Below, in pieces: positions 19,044 to 27,214 of a stretch of DNA of 64,000 nucleotides. The stretch spans positions 2,108,001 to 2,172,000 of the forward strand of contig CP065366.1 in assembly GCA_023206055.1 (NCBI GenBank). Direction: 5' to 3'. A program made the position numbers and the translations under genes. Position 1 is the first letter of the stretch; each line of letters opens with the position of its first letter. Under the pieces are notes generated by a model. That model did not search any database. It had not been told where the DNA came from and was given only the letters and a program-made list of their open reading frames with translations. This DNA comes from Vibrio cyclitrophicus (GTDB lineage: Bacteria > Pseudomonadota > Gammaproteobacteria > Enterobacterales > Vibrionaceae).

Positions 19044-19462
19044 TATCCATATAACCTATGTCTATTATTTTCATCCGAGTAAAATGGTCATATTTTGCAT
19101 TATCGAAGATACGGTGAAACGTAACGTATCCATGTCGATCCATCGCTACAACCACAATTTAGCTAATATTGTATGTTTAATTGATAACCCTTTCTGTGAG
19201 CGATCTTGATATATTAAAACTGGCTAAAAACACCTTGTGACATAGGTATCATTTATGAATTTTGACTTTTAACTCGATTAGAAAAGAATAAGCAAGTTAC
19301 TAAAATTGATCGAATTTTTTGATACTAACCTTACAACTTCGCCGATAATGCTTCTACTTGAATTATTGATACCAATTTCGATTCGCTAACTAGGAAAGTG
19401 GGCCTTAAGTCACATTTTTACTAACAACCCATTCACTAAAGGCATTCAACCTTAAAATTTAT

Positions 19463-19473
19463 TTGTAATACAA
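19463..19473. promoter_or_regulatory. Perfect uronate-operator box not linked to a protein gene
   Basis: TTGTAATACAA, a perfect palindrome within ATTTGTAATACAATAA. Its right part, TACAAT, could serve as a -10 element for rightward transcription. No coding gene follows in that direction before the terminator at 19670. Confidence 0.6.
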
Positions 19474-19480
19474 TAAGCCT

Positions 19481-19704
19481 TAAGTTAAGGTGTATTTGAA
19501 TCATAACTTAAGTTCTTTCTGAATGCTTTTGCGCAATTCAAAGTGGAAATTGAAGCGTCTCGCTTTAAGGTCATTGAACACGGTTAACGTAGAAACTGTC
19601 GGGGGATCTCGTTAAACGGTACTTCACTTAGATTGTTCATTGGTTTTTTCAGACGGCTCGTCCGAATACGCCCACATAGTCACCAGCTGTGTGGGCTTTT
19701 TTTT
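19481..19704 (+). ncRNA. Candidate small RNA of the uronate regulon
   Basis: A stretch of about 220 bases lies between the perfect operator at 19463 and a strong Rho-independent terminator, with no open frame of note. A small hairpin (GACG...CGTC at 19652-19662) precedes the terminator. The start is an estimate, about 7 bases after the TACAAT that would act as -10. No known sRNA family was recognised. The inference rests on promoter-operator plus orphan terminator. Confidence 0.35.
19670..19704 (+). terminator. Orphan Rho-independent terminator
   Basis: GCCCACA...TGTGTGGGC hairpin followed by eight T. No plus-strand protein gene lies upstream; the nearest gene on this side reads away. Confidence 0.8.
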
Positions 19705-19929
19705 GTTTTATTTTTGGACCCGGTATTCGAGTAGTGTTCAGCCATCACCCACAATCGCGTAAGCGCGCTAGTTTCAAGCTTGCGAGGAAAAATGAGTGAA
19801 CGAGTGGGTGCTAGAAGGTTTTGAATTTACAGATAGATATAAATATAGAAATAGAAATAGAAACAAAAATCAGAATTAAGACAGTAAAAGAGTTAAACAG
19901 AGTTTTGATTAGAGGTAGCTGAAAAAATT

Positions 19930-19957
19930 GAAGTAGAAGTAGAAGTAGAAGTAGAAG
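19930..19957. repeat. Hexamer tandem repeat (GAAGTA)n
   Basis: 4.7 copies of GAAGTA, preceded about 70 bases earlier by three copies of ATAGAA (about 19844-19862). Non-coding, and likely to vary in copy number by slippage. Confidence 0.8.
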
Positions 19958-19986
19958 ATTTTAACGAGGGAGTGAATATGGCAGAT

Positions 19987-20046
19987 AAAAACGAACCTCG
20001 CTGAGGTATCGCCGCCTAAAAAAGACAGGCAATACCCAAGCGAGGT
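19987..20046 (-). terminator. Terminator of the beta-hydroxyacid dehydrogenase gene
   Basis: A long hairpin: outer stem ACCTCGCT/AGCGAGGT (perfect), with an inner stem of GGTAT/ATACC and GCC/GGC type. On the minus strand it is followed by TCGTTTTT. It lies 10 bases past the stop codon. Confidence 0.75.
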
Positions 20047-20056
20047 CGTACGTCGA

Positions 20057-20938
20057 TTACTTCTCTAGTTTAGCGAAGTAGTCGAAGATTACTGGTACAT
20101 CGTTGTTACCCATGCCTGCGTCAACAGCAGCTTGTAGGCTTGTTGCAGTACCTTGAGCGATTAGAGACTCAGTACCTAGCTCTTCACAAAGAGCAAGGAA
20201 GTAACCAAGGTCTTTGTTAGCGTTAGCAACAGAGAAACCTAGCTTCTCTTCGCCGTCTACTGCGTAGAACTTACAGAATTGCATGAACGGAGAGTTAGAT
20301 GGACCTGCAGACATGATGTCAAACAGTTGTTGGCCATCAACACCAGCGCGTTGAGCAACAGCGAAAGCTTGAGACATAGTCGCAACAGTCGTCATACCCA
20401 TGAAGTTGTTTACAAGCTTAGTTACGTGACCAGAACCTAGAGCACCTAGGTGGAATACGTTTTCGCCTTGCTCTTCAAGAACAGGTTTAACTTTGTTGAA
20501 AGTTTCCATGTCGCCAGCAGCCATGATGTTCAGAAGACCATCTTTAGCGTGTGCAGGAGTACGACCTAGAGGTGCGTCGATCATGCCTGCGCCTTTCTCA
20601 GCAAGAGCTGCACCGATCTTCTTAGTAGAAGCAGGGATAGAAGTACCGAAGTCTACTAGTACTGCGCCTTCTTTGATGCCCGCTAGAACGCCGTCTTCGC
20701 CGTAAACGATTTTTTCAACAACAGCTGAAGTTGTAAGACAAAACTGAACGATGTCACTTGCAGCAGCTAGTTCTTTAGCAGAAGTGAATGCAGTCGCATT
20801 GCCGCGATCTGTAACGCGAGCAACAGCTTCAGCGCTTAGATCCATTACGTTTACGTGGTAGCCGCGCTTTTGCAGGTTTTCAACCATGTTGCCGCCCATA
20901 AGACCTAGGCCAATGAAACCGATTACAGGTTTAGTCAT
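20057..20938 (-). CDS. NAD(P)-dependent beta-hydroxyacid dehydrogenase family protein, candidate DEH reductase
   Basis: 293 residues of the 3-hydroxyisobutyrate/tartronate-semialdehyde reductase family. The Rossmann motif GFIGLGLMG is at about 6-14, the substrate signature DAPLGRTPAHAKDG near 120, and the catalytic Lys lies in KLVNN. The ATG at 20938 has GGAG seven bases before it, so it is preferred over an upstream TTG. It lies beside the PL15 lyase and an oligomer symporter. In V. splendidus the reductase that turns DEH into 2-keto-3-deoxygluconate (DehR) is, to my recollection, of this family, so this is the leading candidate for that step. A housekeeping role in glyoxylate metabolism is the alternative. 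Own terminator; degenerate operator box upstream. Confidence 0.82.
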   Translation of the reverse strand: MTKPVIGFIGLGLMGGNMVENLQKRGYHVNVMDLSAEAVARVTDRGNATAFTSAKELAAASDIVQFCLTTSAVVEKIVYGEDGVLAGIKEGAVLVDFGTSIPASTKKIGAALAEKGAGMIDAPLGRTPAHAKDGLLNIMAAGDMETFNKVKPVLEEQGENVFHLGALGSGHVTKLVNNFMGMTTVATMSQAFAVAQRAGVDGQQLFDIMSAGPSNSPFMQFCKFYAVDGEEKLGFSVANANKDLGYFLALCEELGTESLIAQGTATSLQAAVDAGMGNNDVPVIFDYFAKLEK

Positions 20939-20959
20939 GTTCAAACTCCAAATATAGTA

Positions 20960-20970
20960 TTGTATGATTA
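20960..20970. promoter_or_regulatory. Degenerate operator box upstream of the candidate DEH reductase
   Basis: TTGTATGATTA, 22 bases upstream of the start codon on the minus strand. Left half conserved, right half degenerate, like the box before the SDR gene. Confidence 0.4.
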
Positions 20971-21475
20971 TATGCTCATTATAATAACTACGTCTTTCTC
21001 GTTACGCAATAGTTTTAGGGCATTGATTCGATGGTTAGACGCAAGTTGTGACGGGGATTCACTTTACGAGAAAATATGGGTCACGCTTTGTACTTACAGG
21101 CACTATATGTCACTTAAAAAACTGTCTATTGATGAAATAACGTACGTTAAATGTCATACGATTAATAAGAATAAGCTACGCCTTTACTTATGTATAGTTT
21201 AGTACTCCCTTACCTAACCAGTGATTAGACTGCTCTCGGAAAAGTAAGTTATAACCGTTTCTAACAAACAGGCGTGTCACCCTATTCTTCTAACAGAGCG
21301 ATACATGCGGGCCTCGTATACGACTCCCGCACATGTCACTCAGCATAGTGGCTAAGTACATACCCGGCCTTTTGTCCAAATTCAGCCCTTGAGCCACTGA
21401 CTTGGCATCGAGAAGCTATTTATCTCTGGCCAATTAAGTTTTCTTGCAACCTGATGGATTTACCAACTTAACTAA

Positions 21476-21491
21476 CTAGCTAGCTAGCTAG
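21476..21491. repeat. (CTAG)4 tandem run
   Basis: Four consecutive CTAG tetramers, each self-complementary. CTAG is usually rare in enteric-type genomes, which makes the run noticeable. It lies four bases before the terminator of the PL15 gene. Confidence 0.7.
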
Positions 21492-21494
21492 CCA

Positions 21495-21527
21495 AACAAA
21501 AAAACTCCGAGCTTTCACTCGGAGTTT
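21495..21527 (-). terminator. Terminator of the PL15 lyase gene
   Basis: Perfect 10-bp stem AAACTCCGAG/CTCGGAGTTT with a six-base loop; the minus-strand product ends in seven T. Confidence 0.88.
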
Positions 21528-21557
21528 CTAATATTTAGCTTATGTTACTTCAGCGAA

Positions 21558-23636
21558 TTACAGTTCGATTGAAACCGTTTCACCGTCAACATTTAGCAAC
21601 AGCGTGTTGCCTTCAAGCTTATGAGACACTTCAACTTGCTCGCCTTCATTCTTATTAGGAACGAGAAGCGTCAGGATGTTGTGCTCTTTCGATGGCTTGA
21701 ATTCCACTTCAACGTGACGGTGGATCTCAAGATCTTTGAACTCGTATGGGTCAACTTCACCGAAACCTTCAACGTTCTTAACTGACGTGATGTTATCAGC
21801 AGACTCGTTGATGAAATTTACGTCTAGGTGCGCAACTTCGCCACGGATAGTGAAAGACTTGTCTGCCACTTCGTTTGCGAAAGTTGTATGCATTAGCCAA
21901 GTCATGTCTTTCTCTTCAGAAAGCGTTGCCTTGTCTTGCATTACGAATACTTTACCTTGAACAAACCAGACCTTACGCTTGTAAGATTCGATTTCAGGAA
22001 CGAAGTACTTGTAAGATGCCGTTGCATCACCTTCAACCATCTTCACATCAGATTCAGTGTCGAAGTCAGAGATAGTGCCGCCCGCTTCGATACAGAAGCG
22101 ATCTTGGTGGTTTTCGTAGCCTGTGTTCTTGTTCTCGCCGTACTGACCTTTACCACCAAATAGTGGAAGGTTTTTAGAGAACGTTTGACGACGCCACTTA
22201 GTGTGCATGTCTACACCGAAACCACCGTAGTAACCTGTTACTGACGCTAGCGTTTCACCAAATGCGTGCAACGTGAATGCGTTTTGGTCACCGTGAGAGT
22301 GGCTGATTGAGCCAAACGGAGAACACTTGAATACCATGTGAATATGGTTATCACGCTCAGTCATCTTGTTGTGGAATGCAGCCCAACCCGTGATTGGGAA
22401 TACTTTCAACAGTGGATCATTCGATGGTGCTTTCTCTTCAGGTGCATCCCAAAGGAAGTTGAAACGAAGATCGTCGTAACCGAAGTCCCACCAACCGAAG
22501 TTGTAGAATTTGGTGTGTGCTTCAGTATCACGGCCTTTCAGTTGGTTGTAGTACCAAACGTACTCAGGCTTCTGGTTAACACCCGCGTAGTGCTTGATGT
22601 TGTAAGCCAGTTTTAGTCCTGGGAAATCACCGATTGAAGACTGGTCACAGAAGCTTGCGCGCTTAGAGTGAACAGGCATACAGTAAAGCGGGAAGTCACC
22701 TGTGTTTTCGTAGAATGTCTTGTTGAACATGTCTACACCACAGTATGCTTTCAATAGGTCGAATGCTTCACCTAGGAATGCAGTTTGTGTGTTCCAGTAA
22801 TCCGGACCTTCAGCCCAACCGCCGTCTACACCGCCCCATGGTGGGTAGTGTACTGCGTAGTATTCTAACGCGTATGCGATGTACTCGCCTGCTTTCGGGT
22901 GATCGTGGTAAAGCGCGATACACGTTGGAATAATAGCAGAAGAGATCGAACGAACACCGTGGCTGTTTAGCGGGTTGTTCAATAGATCAACCGTCACTTT
23001 TAGGTGGTGCATGATTTCGTCTAGACGCTCAATCAAAGCATCTTGAACTTGCTGACGCTCTTCATCGGTGAAGTAGCCGTGTAACCAGTCGTAGCCCCAA
23101 GCCATCGCTGCAATGACACGGAAAGCCGCTTCATCATTATAGCCACGAGAAGTCACGCCTTCTGGATCGTAGGTAGACAGCTTTAGAGTCCAAGCTTTTG
23201 CTTTAGCAATTAGCGCTTCGTCTTCTTTCACAACACCAGCAATTGCTAGGTTACGTGTCGCGTTCAGTGCCATTTGGCAATCAACGTACATTTGACGCCA
23301 GTAAGGACGCCACAAAGAAGCTTTACCTACCGTCTCAGCTGGGTACGCTTGAGGCTCTTCAAAAGGAGCAGTCTCAAGGAACTTAACGGTAGAGTTGTTG
23401 TAGAAATCATCAAACATGCAGTGAGCTTCATCAGCTTTCACTTTCGCTTTGAATTCTTCTAACTGATCAGCTTGAACAAGAAGACGTGGACGCGCTTCGC
23501 TCAAGTTGTCTAGGAATGATAGATCGAAGTCACGTTTCTGTACTTCGATAGGGAGTAGGTCTACAAGATTACCTGCTGAAGTATCATTCTCCAGCTTCAT
23601 CTTCCTGATTGCATCAAGAGATTTTTGGTCGCTCAT
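21558..23636 (-). CDS. oalA: PL15 oligoalginate lyase (exo-type)
   Basis: 692 residues without a signal peptide, hence cytoplasmic. An alpha/alpha toroid at about 40-390 is followed by a heparinase II/III-like beta-sandwich. Blocks shared with the Agrobacterium exolyase Atu3025 (from memory) include WRQMYVDCQ, YNDEAAFRV, GWAEGPDYW and SHSHGDQNAF. The His in the last block and the SHGVRS His are the expected active-site region. The enzyme releases unsaturated uronate from the ends of alginate oligomers. It is about 80 residues shorter than Atu3025 because the N-terminal beta-domain is missing. The operator box at 23694 lies 58 bases upstream. Monocistronic between two terminators. The name follows OalA, the PL15 enzyme of V. 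splendidus. Confidence 0.9.
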   Translation of the reverse strand: MSDQKSLDAIRKMKLENDTSAGNLVDLLPIEVQKRDFDLSFLDNLSEARPRLLVQADQLEEFKAKVKADEAHCMFDDFYNNSTVKFLETAPFEEPQAYPAETVGKASLWRPYWRQMYVDCQMALNATRNLAIAGVVKEDEALIAKAKAWTLKLSTYDPEGVTSRGYNDEAAFRVIAAMAWGYDWLHGYFTDEERQQVQDALIERLDEIMHHLKVTVDLLNNPLNSHGVRSISSAIIPTCIALYHDHPKAGEYIAYALEYYAVHYPPWGGVDGGWAEGPDYWNTQTAFLGEAFDLLKAYCGVDMFNKTFYENTGDFPLYCMPVHSKRASFCDQSSIGDFPGLKLAYNIKHYAGVNQKPEYVWYYNQLKGRDTEAHTKFYNFGWWDFGYDDLRFNFLWDAPEEKAPSNDPLLKVFPITGWAAFHNKMTERDNHIHMVFKCSPFGSISHSHGDQNAFTLHAFGETLASVTGYYGGFGVDMHTKWRRQTFSKNLPLFGGKGQYGENKNTGYENHQDRFCIEAGGTISDFDTESDVKMVEGDATASYKYFVPEIESYKRKVWFVQGKVFVMQDKATLSEEKDMTWLMHTTFANEVADKSFTIRGEVAHLDVNFINESADNITSVKNVEGFGEVDPYEFKDLEIHRHVEVEFKPSKEHNILTLLVPNKNEGEQVEVSHKLEGNTLLLNVDGETVSIEL

Positions 23637-23693
23637 TCTAACTCACTTATTTTTCAAGTTGATTGAAAGGAATTAGCAACAATATACGTCTTA

Positions 23694-23704
23694 TTGTAGG
23701 ACAA
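23694..23704. promoter_or_regulatory. Uronate-operator box upstream of the PL15 lyase
   Basis: TTGTAGGACAA, one base from a perfect palindrome, 58 bases upstream of the start. A CRP-like sequence CGTGATTTAGGTCAGA lies further upstream at 23747-23762. Confidence 0.62.
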
Positions 23705-23805
23705 TTGAATACATTTCGATTCTATTGAACCACTTTGTACAGTTTTCGTGATTTAGGTCAGATATCTTTCACCTGACGGTTTTCCCGTTTTGCAGAACAA
23801 AAAAA

Positions 23806-23832
23806 TGCGACGCCCTTTCGAGTCGTCGCATT
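23806..23832 (-). terminator. Terminator of the first symporter gene
   Basis: AATGCGACG/CGTCGCATT stem, with a minus-strand tail of T (A run at 23808-23815). Confidence 0.83.
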
Positions 23833-23855
23833 CTATTATAAACGTTTTCTATGTA

Positions 23856-25634
23856 TTAGCTTTCGGTTACCGTTTTCGCTTGCTTGCCGCCGTCATCGAC
23901 CGCTTTAACAAGTAGCACACCAACACCACCAACAATCACACCACATAAGATGAAGACTAGACGTCCCCACATTGGGTTAGTTAGTAGAGCCATTAGCATA
24001 ATACCCACACCTGCTACTGCAATCAGTTTACCAAGCATTTCACGCTGCTTGTTATCCAGTACTTTCTGCTCTGCAGACTCAGCGACTAACGGAGTAGATA
24101 GGTTACCGAAGAACTTATCAACGTCTGCTTGACGCTTCTCAGACAGTGGTTTGTAGAACAATGTCGATAGGATGAAGAAGCCACCTGTTAGTGTAATGTG
24201 ACCAATTAGACCAATCGCAACTTTAACATCAGACCATTCACGGCTCGTTAACTCTTCAAGACCGAATACAGATGACACCATTTCAGCGTTTACAACGAAA
24301 CCTACGTAGTAAGATACAAGGCCACCCACTACTAGCGTACCCCAACCTGCCCAGTCTGGAGTCTTCTTGATGAAGAAGCCTAAGAATGCAGGGATTGTCA
24401 TTGGGAAGCCGATTAGAGCACCAACGTACATCATTGTATCGAACAGGCTCAAACCTTTAAGCGAGTTAATGAACTGAGCGATAAGGATAATAGCAATACC
24501 GAAGACTGCAGAAGTAATCTTAGAAACCGTTACTAGCTCTTTCTCACTTGCGTTGCCTTTACGAACAATAGTTTCGTAGAAGTTCTTAACAAAGATACCT
24601 GAGTTACGGTTTAGACCTGAGTCCATAGAAGACATTGTCGCTGCAAACATCGCCGCAACTAGAAGGCCTACCATACCTGCTGGCATGTACTCTTGTACGA
24701 AGTATAGGTATGCAAAGTCACCTGCTTTCTTACCAGCTTCTGGGTAAGCAGCTGCTAGGTCGACACCTTGACCAGCGATGTACCAAGAAGGCATGAACCA
24801 AATGAATACACCACAAAGCATTAGCACACATGCAAGCAGTGCTGCTTTCTTAGCATTCTTTGAGTCTTTAGCCGCTAGGTAACGGTAAGAGTTAAGCATG
24901 TTGTTCGTAATAGAGAATTGCTTCACGAAGATGAAGAATGCCCAGATGCTGAAGATGCTTAGGTAGTTGATGTTGTTACCAGAAAGGAATGAACCGCCTT
25001 CTGCTACAGGGAAGTTATTAACGATTTCGCCAATACCGCCGCCTTGTACAACCGCAACAACAGCACATGTAACCGTAACTGCCATGATGATAACCATCTG
25101 CATAAAATCAGATGCGATAACTGCCCATGAACCGCCCGTTACTGACATAGCTAATACTACTAGACCAGTAATCCAGATAGTCGCTGTCATGTCGAAGCCG
25201 AAGATACCAGAAGCGATGATTGCTAATGCGTTTAACCATACACCTGCAGAAACCACACTATTTGGCATTGAAGACCAAGTGAACACTTGTTCGTTAGTCG
25301 CACCAAAACGCATACGGATTGCTTCAATTACCGTCACTACACGTAGTTGACGGAACTTAGGTGCGAAGTATGCGAAGTTCATGAAGTAACCAAAAGCATT
25401 GGCGATAAAGATAACCGCTACGGCAAAACCATCGTTATACGCTTTACCTGCCGCACCGGTGAATGTCCATGCACTAAACTGGGTCATAAAGGCGGTTGCA
25501 CCAACCATCCACCACAGCATATTACCGCCCCCGCGGAAGTAATCACTGGTGGTACTAGTAAATGTCCTAAACATCCAACCTATCGCAATCAAGAATAGGA
25601 AATAAATGCCGACAATAATCGTGTTGAGTTCCAT
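23856..25634 (-). CDS. Sodium:solute symporter (SSS family), oligoalginate/uronate uptake
   Basis: 592 residues with about 13-14 hydrophobic helices, an SSS-family inner-membrane carrier. Family signatures include SDYFRGGG near the N-terminus and the FAATMSSMDSGLNRNSGIF helix with its sodium-site Ser residues. It is a close paralogue of the carrier at 43965-45731. V. splendidus carriers of this type encoded beside oligoalginate lyases (ToaA/B/C) import alginate oligomers, and the neighbouring PL15 gene supports the same role. The individual Toa name cannot be assigned. It has its own promoter with a perfect operator box and CRP-like site, and its own terminator. Confidence 0.88.
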   Translation of the reverse strand: MELNTIIVGIYFLFLIAIGWMFRTFTSTTSDYFRGGGNMLWWMVGATAFMTQFSAWTFTGAAGKAYNDGFAVAVIFIANAFGYFMNFAYFAPKFRQLRVVTVIEAIRMRFGATNEQVFTWSSMPNSVVSAGVWLNALAIIASGIFGFDMTATIWITGLVVLAMSVTGGSWAVIASDFMQMVIIMAVTVTCAVVAVVQGGGIGEIVNNFPVAEGGSFLSGNNINYLSIFSIWAFFIFVKQFSITNNMLNSYRYLAAKDSKNAKKAALLACVLMLCGVFIWFMPSWYIAGQGVDLAAAYPEAGKKAGDFAYLYFVQEYMPAGMVGLLVAAMFAATMSSMDSGLNRNSGIFVKNFYETIVRKGNASEKELVTVSKITSAVFGIAIILIAQFINSLKGLSLFDTMMYVGALIGFPMTIPAFLGFFIKKTPDWAGWGTLVVGGLVSYYVGFVVNAEMVSSVFGLEELTSREWSDVKVAIGLIGHITLTGGFFILSTLFYKPLSEKRQADVDKFFGNLSTPLVAESAEQKVLDNKQREMLGKLIAVAGVGIMLMALLTNPMWGRLVFILCGVIVGGVGVLLVKAVDDGGKQAKTVTES

Positions 25635-25693
25635 CGTGTATCCTTTGTCCGTTGTAATTTGTTACGAGGACTATAGGAAATCTCAAACCTTAT

Positions 25694-25704
25694 TTGTAGT
25701 ACAA
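25694..25704. promoter_or_regulatory. Perfect uronate-operator box upstream of the first symporter
   Basis: TTGTAGTACAA, a perfect palindrome, 60 bases upstream of the start. It is identical to the box before the second symporter (43893). Confidence 0.7.
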
Positions 25705-25715
25705 TAATCCAAATA

Positions 25716-25731
25716 AGTGATGGTGATCTTA
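25716..25731. promoter_or_regulatory. CRP-like site upstream of the first symporter
   Basis: AGTGA-N6-TCTTA, 7 of the 10 TGTGA/TCACA positions. It lies 11 bases upstream of the operator, the same spacing as at the second symporter. Confidence 0.35.
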
Positions 25732-26404
25732 TTTTAATTGATTAAGTTAATTATATATATGACATAGGATGGAATATGGCCAATCCATTAAGGAAATTAC
25801 TGGGGTTTGAGGTAAAAACATGAGAAATCAAACCACAAGAACACCCACCCCATAAAAATCAATCACTTACGAAAAAGTGAGACTTTGCACACTTATTAAC
25901 AAATACAACCAAACACATATAAATATAAAATTCTCAAAAATAATAAAAGCCAAATTAGAACTGAATCACCCTCATTTATCACACAATAAACCAGTATTTC
26001 CTATCAATTGAGAGCGAATAATTTCATTAGAATTCTACGTAAATTAATCAATATAGAAGCGGCATATCTTGTTGAGATAATGATGAATTCAAAATACAAA
26101 AAATGAAAAATCATAAATGATGCATCATTATTTTTTAGGGAGCTCAAGTGTCTAAGACACGTATCTCGGGCGCAATATTCTTTTAATTGCGATGGTAAAG
26201 AACTACCGCTAGACGTATACAAGGAAGAATTGACTTAAGAAAGAGTTAATCGGGAATGAACCAAAACAGTGCTATACATGGTGCAACACGCTTCCCAAAA
26301 ACAAAAAATCACGCACTTGGCATACCTGTTTAACTGGTTTTGATGAACCTATAAATAGTTCATCGGGACGTTTACTTAGTTCACATGAAAGTTCAAAACC
26401 GCGT

Positions 26405-26472
26405 TTAGCTTGCAGTTGCTAAACGGTCGTTAGCGTCTTGTAGGAGAGCCGCTGACATGTGCGTATTTATCC
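26405..26472 (-). pseudogene. Remnant of a GntR regulator C-terminus
   Basis: Read on the minus strand, 26405-26467 encodes THMSAALLQDANDRLATAS and a stop. This aligns directly with the tail of the regulator at 30483-31199 (RTMSAAHLQDANHRLVTA). Just upstream the frame is shifted (an Asp-Lys pair in another frame) and then likeness is lost. Downstream, 26311-26327 also matches the regulator's 3' flank (GCACTTGGCATACC), so the homology covers tail plus terminator region. Confidence 0.65.
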
Positions 26473-26669
26473 CGTATTTTTTAGGGCGTTCTATTATCAA
26501 GCTAAAATAAAACTGGATCCGGATCTGTATCCATTCATACCCAGTTCATAAAAAGACCAGAATCACACTATTTCCGACATAATATGGTTAAAACAAGATC
26601 GAAGTCTTGTTAGAAGACTTTCACTTGTGACCGCTCCCCACTTCCAAGCTTTCGTTAATTGAAGAATTA

Positions 26670-26680
26670 TTGTCATACAA
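26670..26680. promoter_or_regulatory. Perfect uronate-operator box upstream of the tct operon
   Basis: TTGTCATACAA, within ATTGTCATACAAT. It keeps both TTGT/ACAA arms and lies 39 bases before the first gene of the operon. Confidence 0.65.
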
Positions 26681-26718
26681 TATTCTATATTTATCTACCA
26701 AACGTAAGGACATGCGGC

Positions 26719-27189
26719 ATGCGCTCAATGAAAGATATCACTCAAGACGCGATCGACATCGTAAAACCCGCTATCGACAAGCTGTTTGAAAGAACAAATC
26801 GAAAAGAACTGCATATTGTCGTTATGAATCCACACCTTAAGCCTTGGGAATCCTCTTTTGAAGACGCCATTCTATATGAGGAATCGTTAGGAGATCCTGA
26901 TAACTGGACAATCAAATTTGATCACCTTGCCCGTAAGAAAGCACAACAAGCGTGGCGAGAATCGACAAGCAATCTAACACTGCATTCCCAACACCCATCT
27001 TCACTACGTGACGAAGACTTACTGTTTTATGGTTCGTTTGTTTACGGAAATGTGGTTGTTGCCTGCAGTGGCGTACAACAATGGTATGACATGCTGATAA
27101 GTGGCTGGATAGCAGTAGCTATTGAACAGCTAGCAATGCACGAGTACCAAACAGAAAAAGCAGAAAACCCTACAAAAACATATCGCTAA
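26719..27189 (+). CDS. Small protein of unknown function leading the tct operon
   Basis: 157 residues from the ATG at 26719, chosen because AAGGA lies eight bases before it. A longer reading from a TTG at 26659 would run through the operator box. There is no signal peptide. The C-terminal half (LLFYGSFVYGNVVVACSGVQQWYDMLISGWIA, then an amphipathic helix) has the rhythm of the GlcG/HbpS (DUF336) fold, whose members are often encoded near transport or glycolate genes. The likeness is weak and the key motif GG.P is not evident. It is followed after 25 bases by tctC and so is probably co-transcribed. Function unknown. Confidence 0.65.
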   Translation: MRSMKDITQDAIDIVKPAIDKLFERTNRKELHIVVMNPHLKPWESSFEDAILYEESLGDPDNWTIKFDHLARKKAQQAWRESTSNLTLHSQHPSSLRDEDLLFYGSFVYGNVVVACSGVQQWYDMLISGWIAVAIEQLAMHEYQTEKAENPTKTYR

Positions 27190-27214
27190 TAATTAGAAAC
27201 AGAAGGAACTTACT

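Larger units (their letters stand above)
19044..20056. other. 1-kb non-coding region with operator, candidate sRNA and simple repeats
   Basis: No credible protein gene. It contains an operator-like half-box TTGTATGTTTA at 19169-19179 (126 bases before the chemoreceptor), a perfect operator at 19463, an orphan terminator at 19670, short repeats (ATAGAA at about 19844-19862; GAAGTA at 19930-19957), and the terminator of the downstream dehydrogenase at 19987. Confidence 0.6.
20939..21557. other. Intergenic region between dehydrogenase and PL15 lyase
   Basis: 619 bases with no supported gene. An 80-codon open frame at 20960-21202 lacks a ribosome site and family likeness. The region holds a degenerate operator box (20960), a CTAG tetramer run (21476) and the PL15 gene terminator. 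Confidence 0.5.
25635..26718. other. 1.1-kb gap between symporter and tct operon
   Basis: Holds the symporter promoter sites (25694, 25716), decayed sequence related to the GntR regulator tail (about 26300-26472) and the tct operator (26670). A short frame at about 26100-26238 ends KELPLDVYKEELT and looks protein-like. It lacks a start codon and is unrecognised, so it may be another gene remnant. Confidence 0.45.

Noticed and set aside
24967..25350. 127-codon open frame antisense to the first symporter
   Set aside because: Mirror of a membrane-protein gene; it has no start signal, and a similar antisense frame occurs in the paralogous symporter gene for the same reason.
26004..26222. 72-codon minus-strand open frame upstream of the tct operon
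   Set aside because: Hydrophobic, no ribosome site and no likeness; it lies in a decayed intergenic stretch.
26626..26641. TGTGA upstream of the tct operator as a CRP site
   Set aside because: Only one half-site is present; the partner half is absent.
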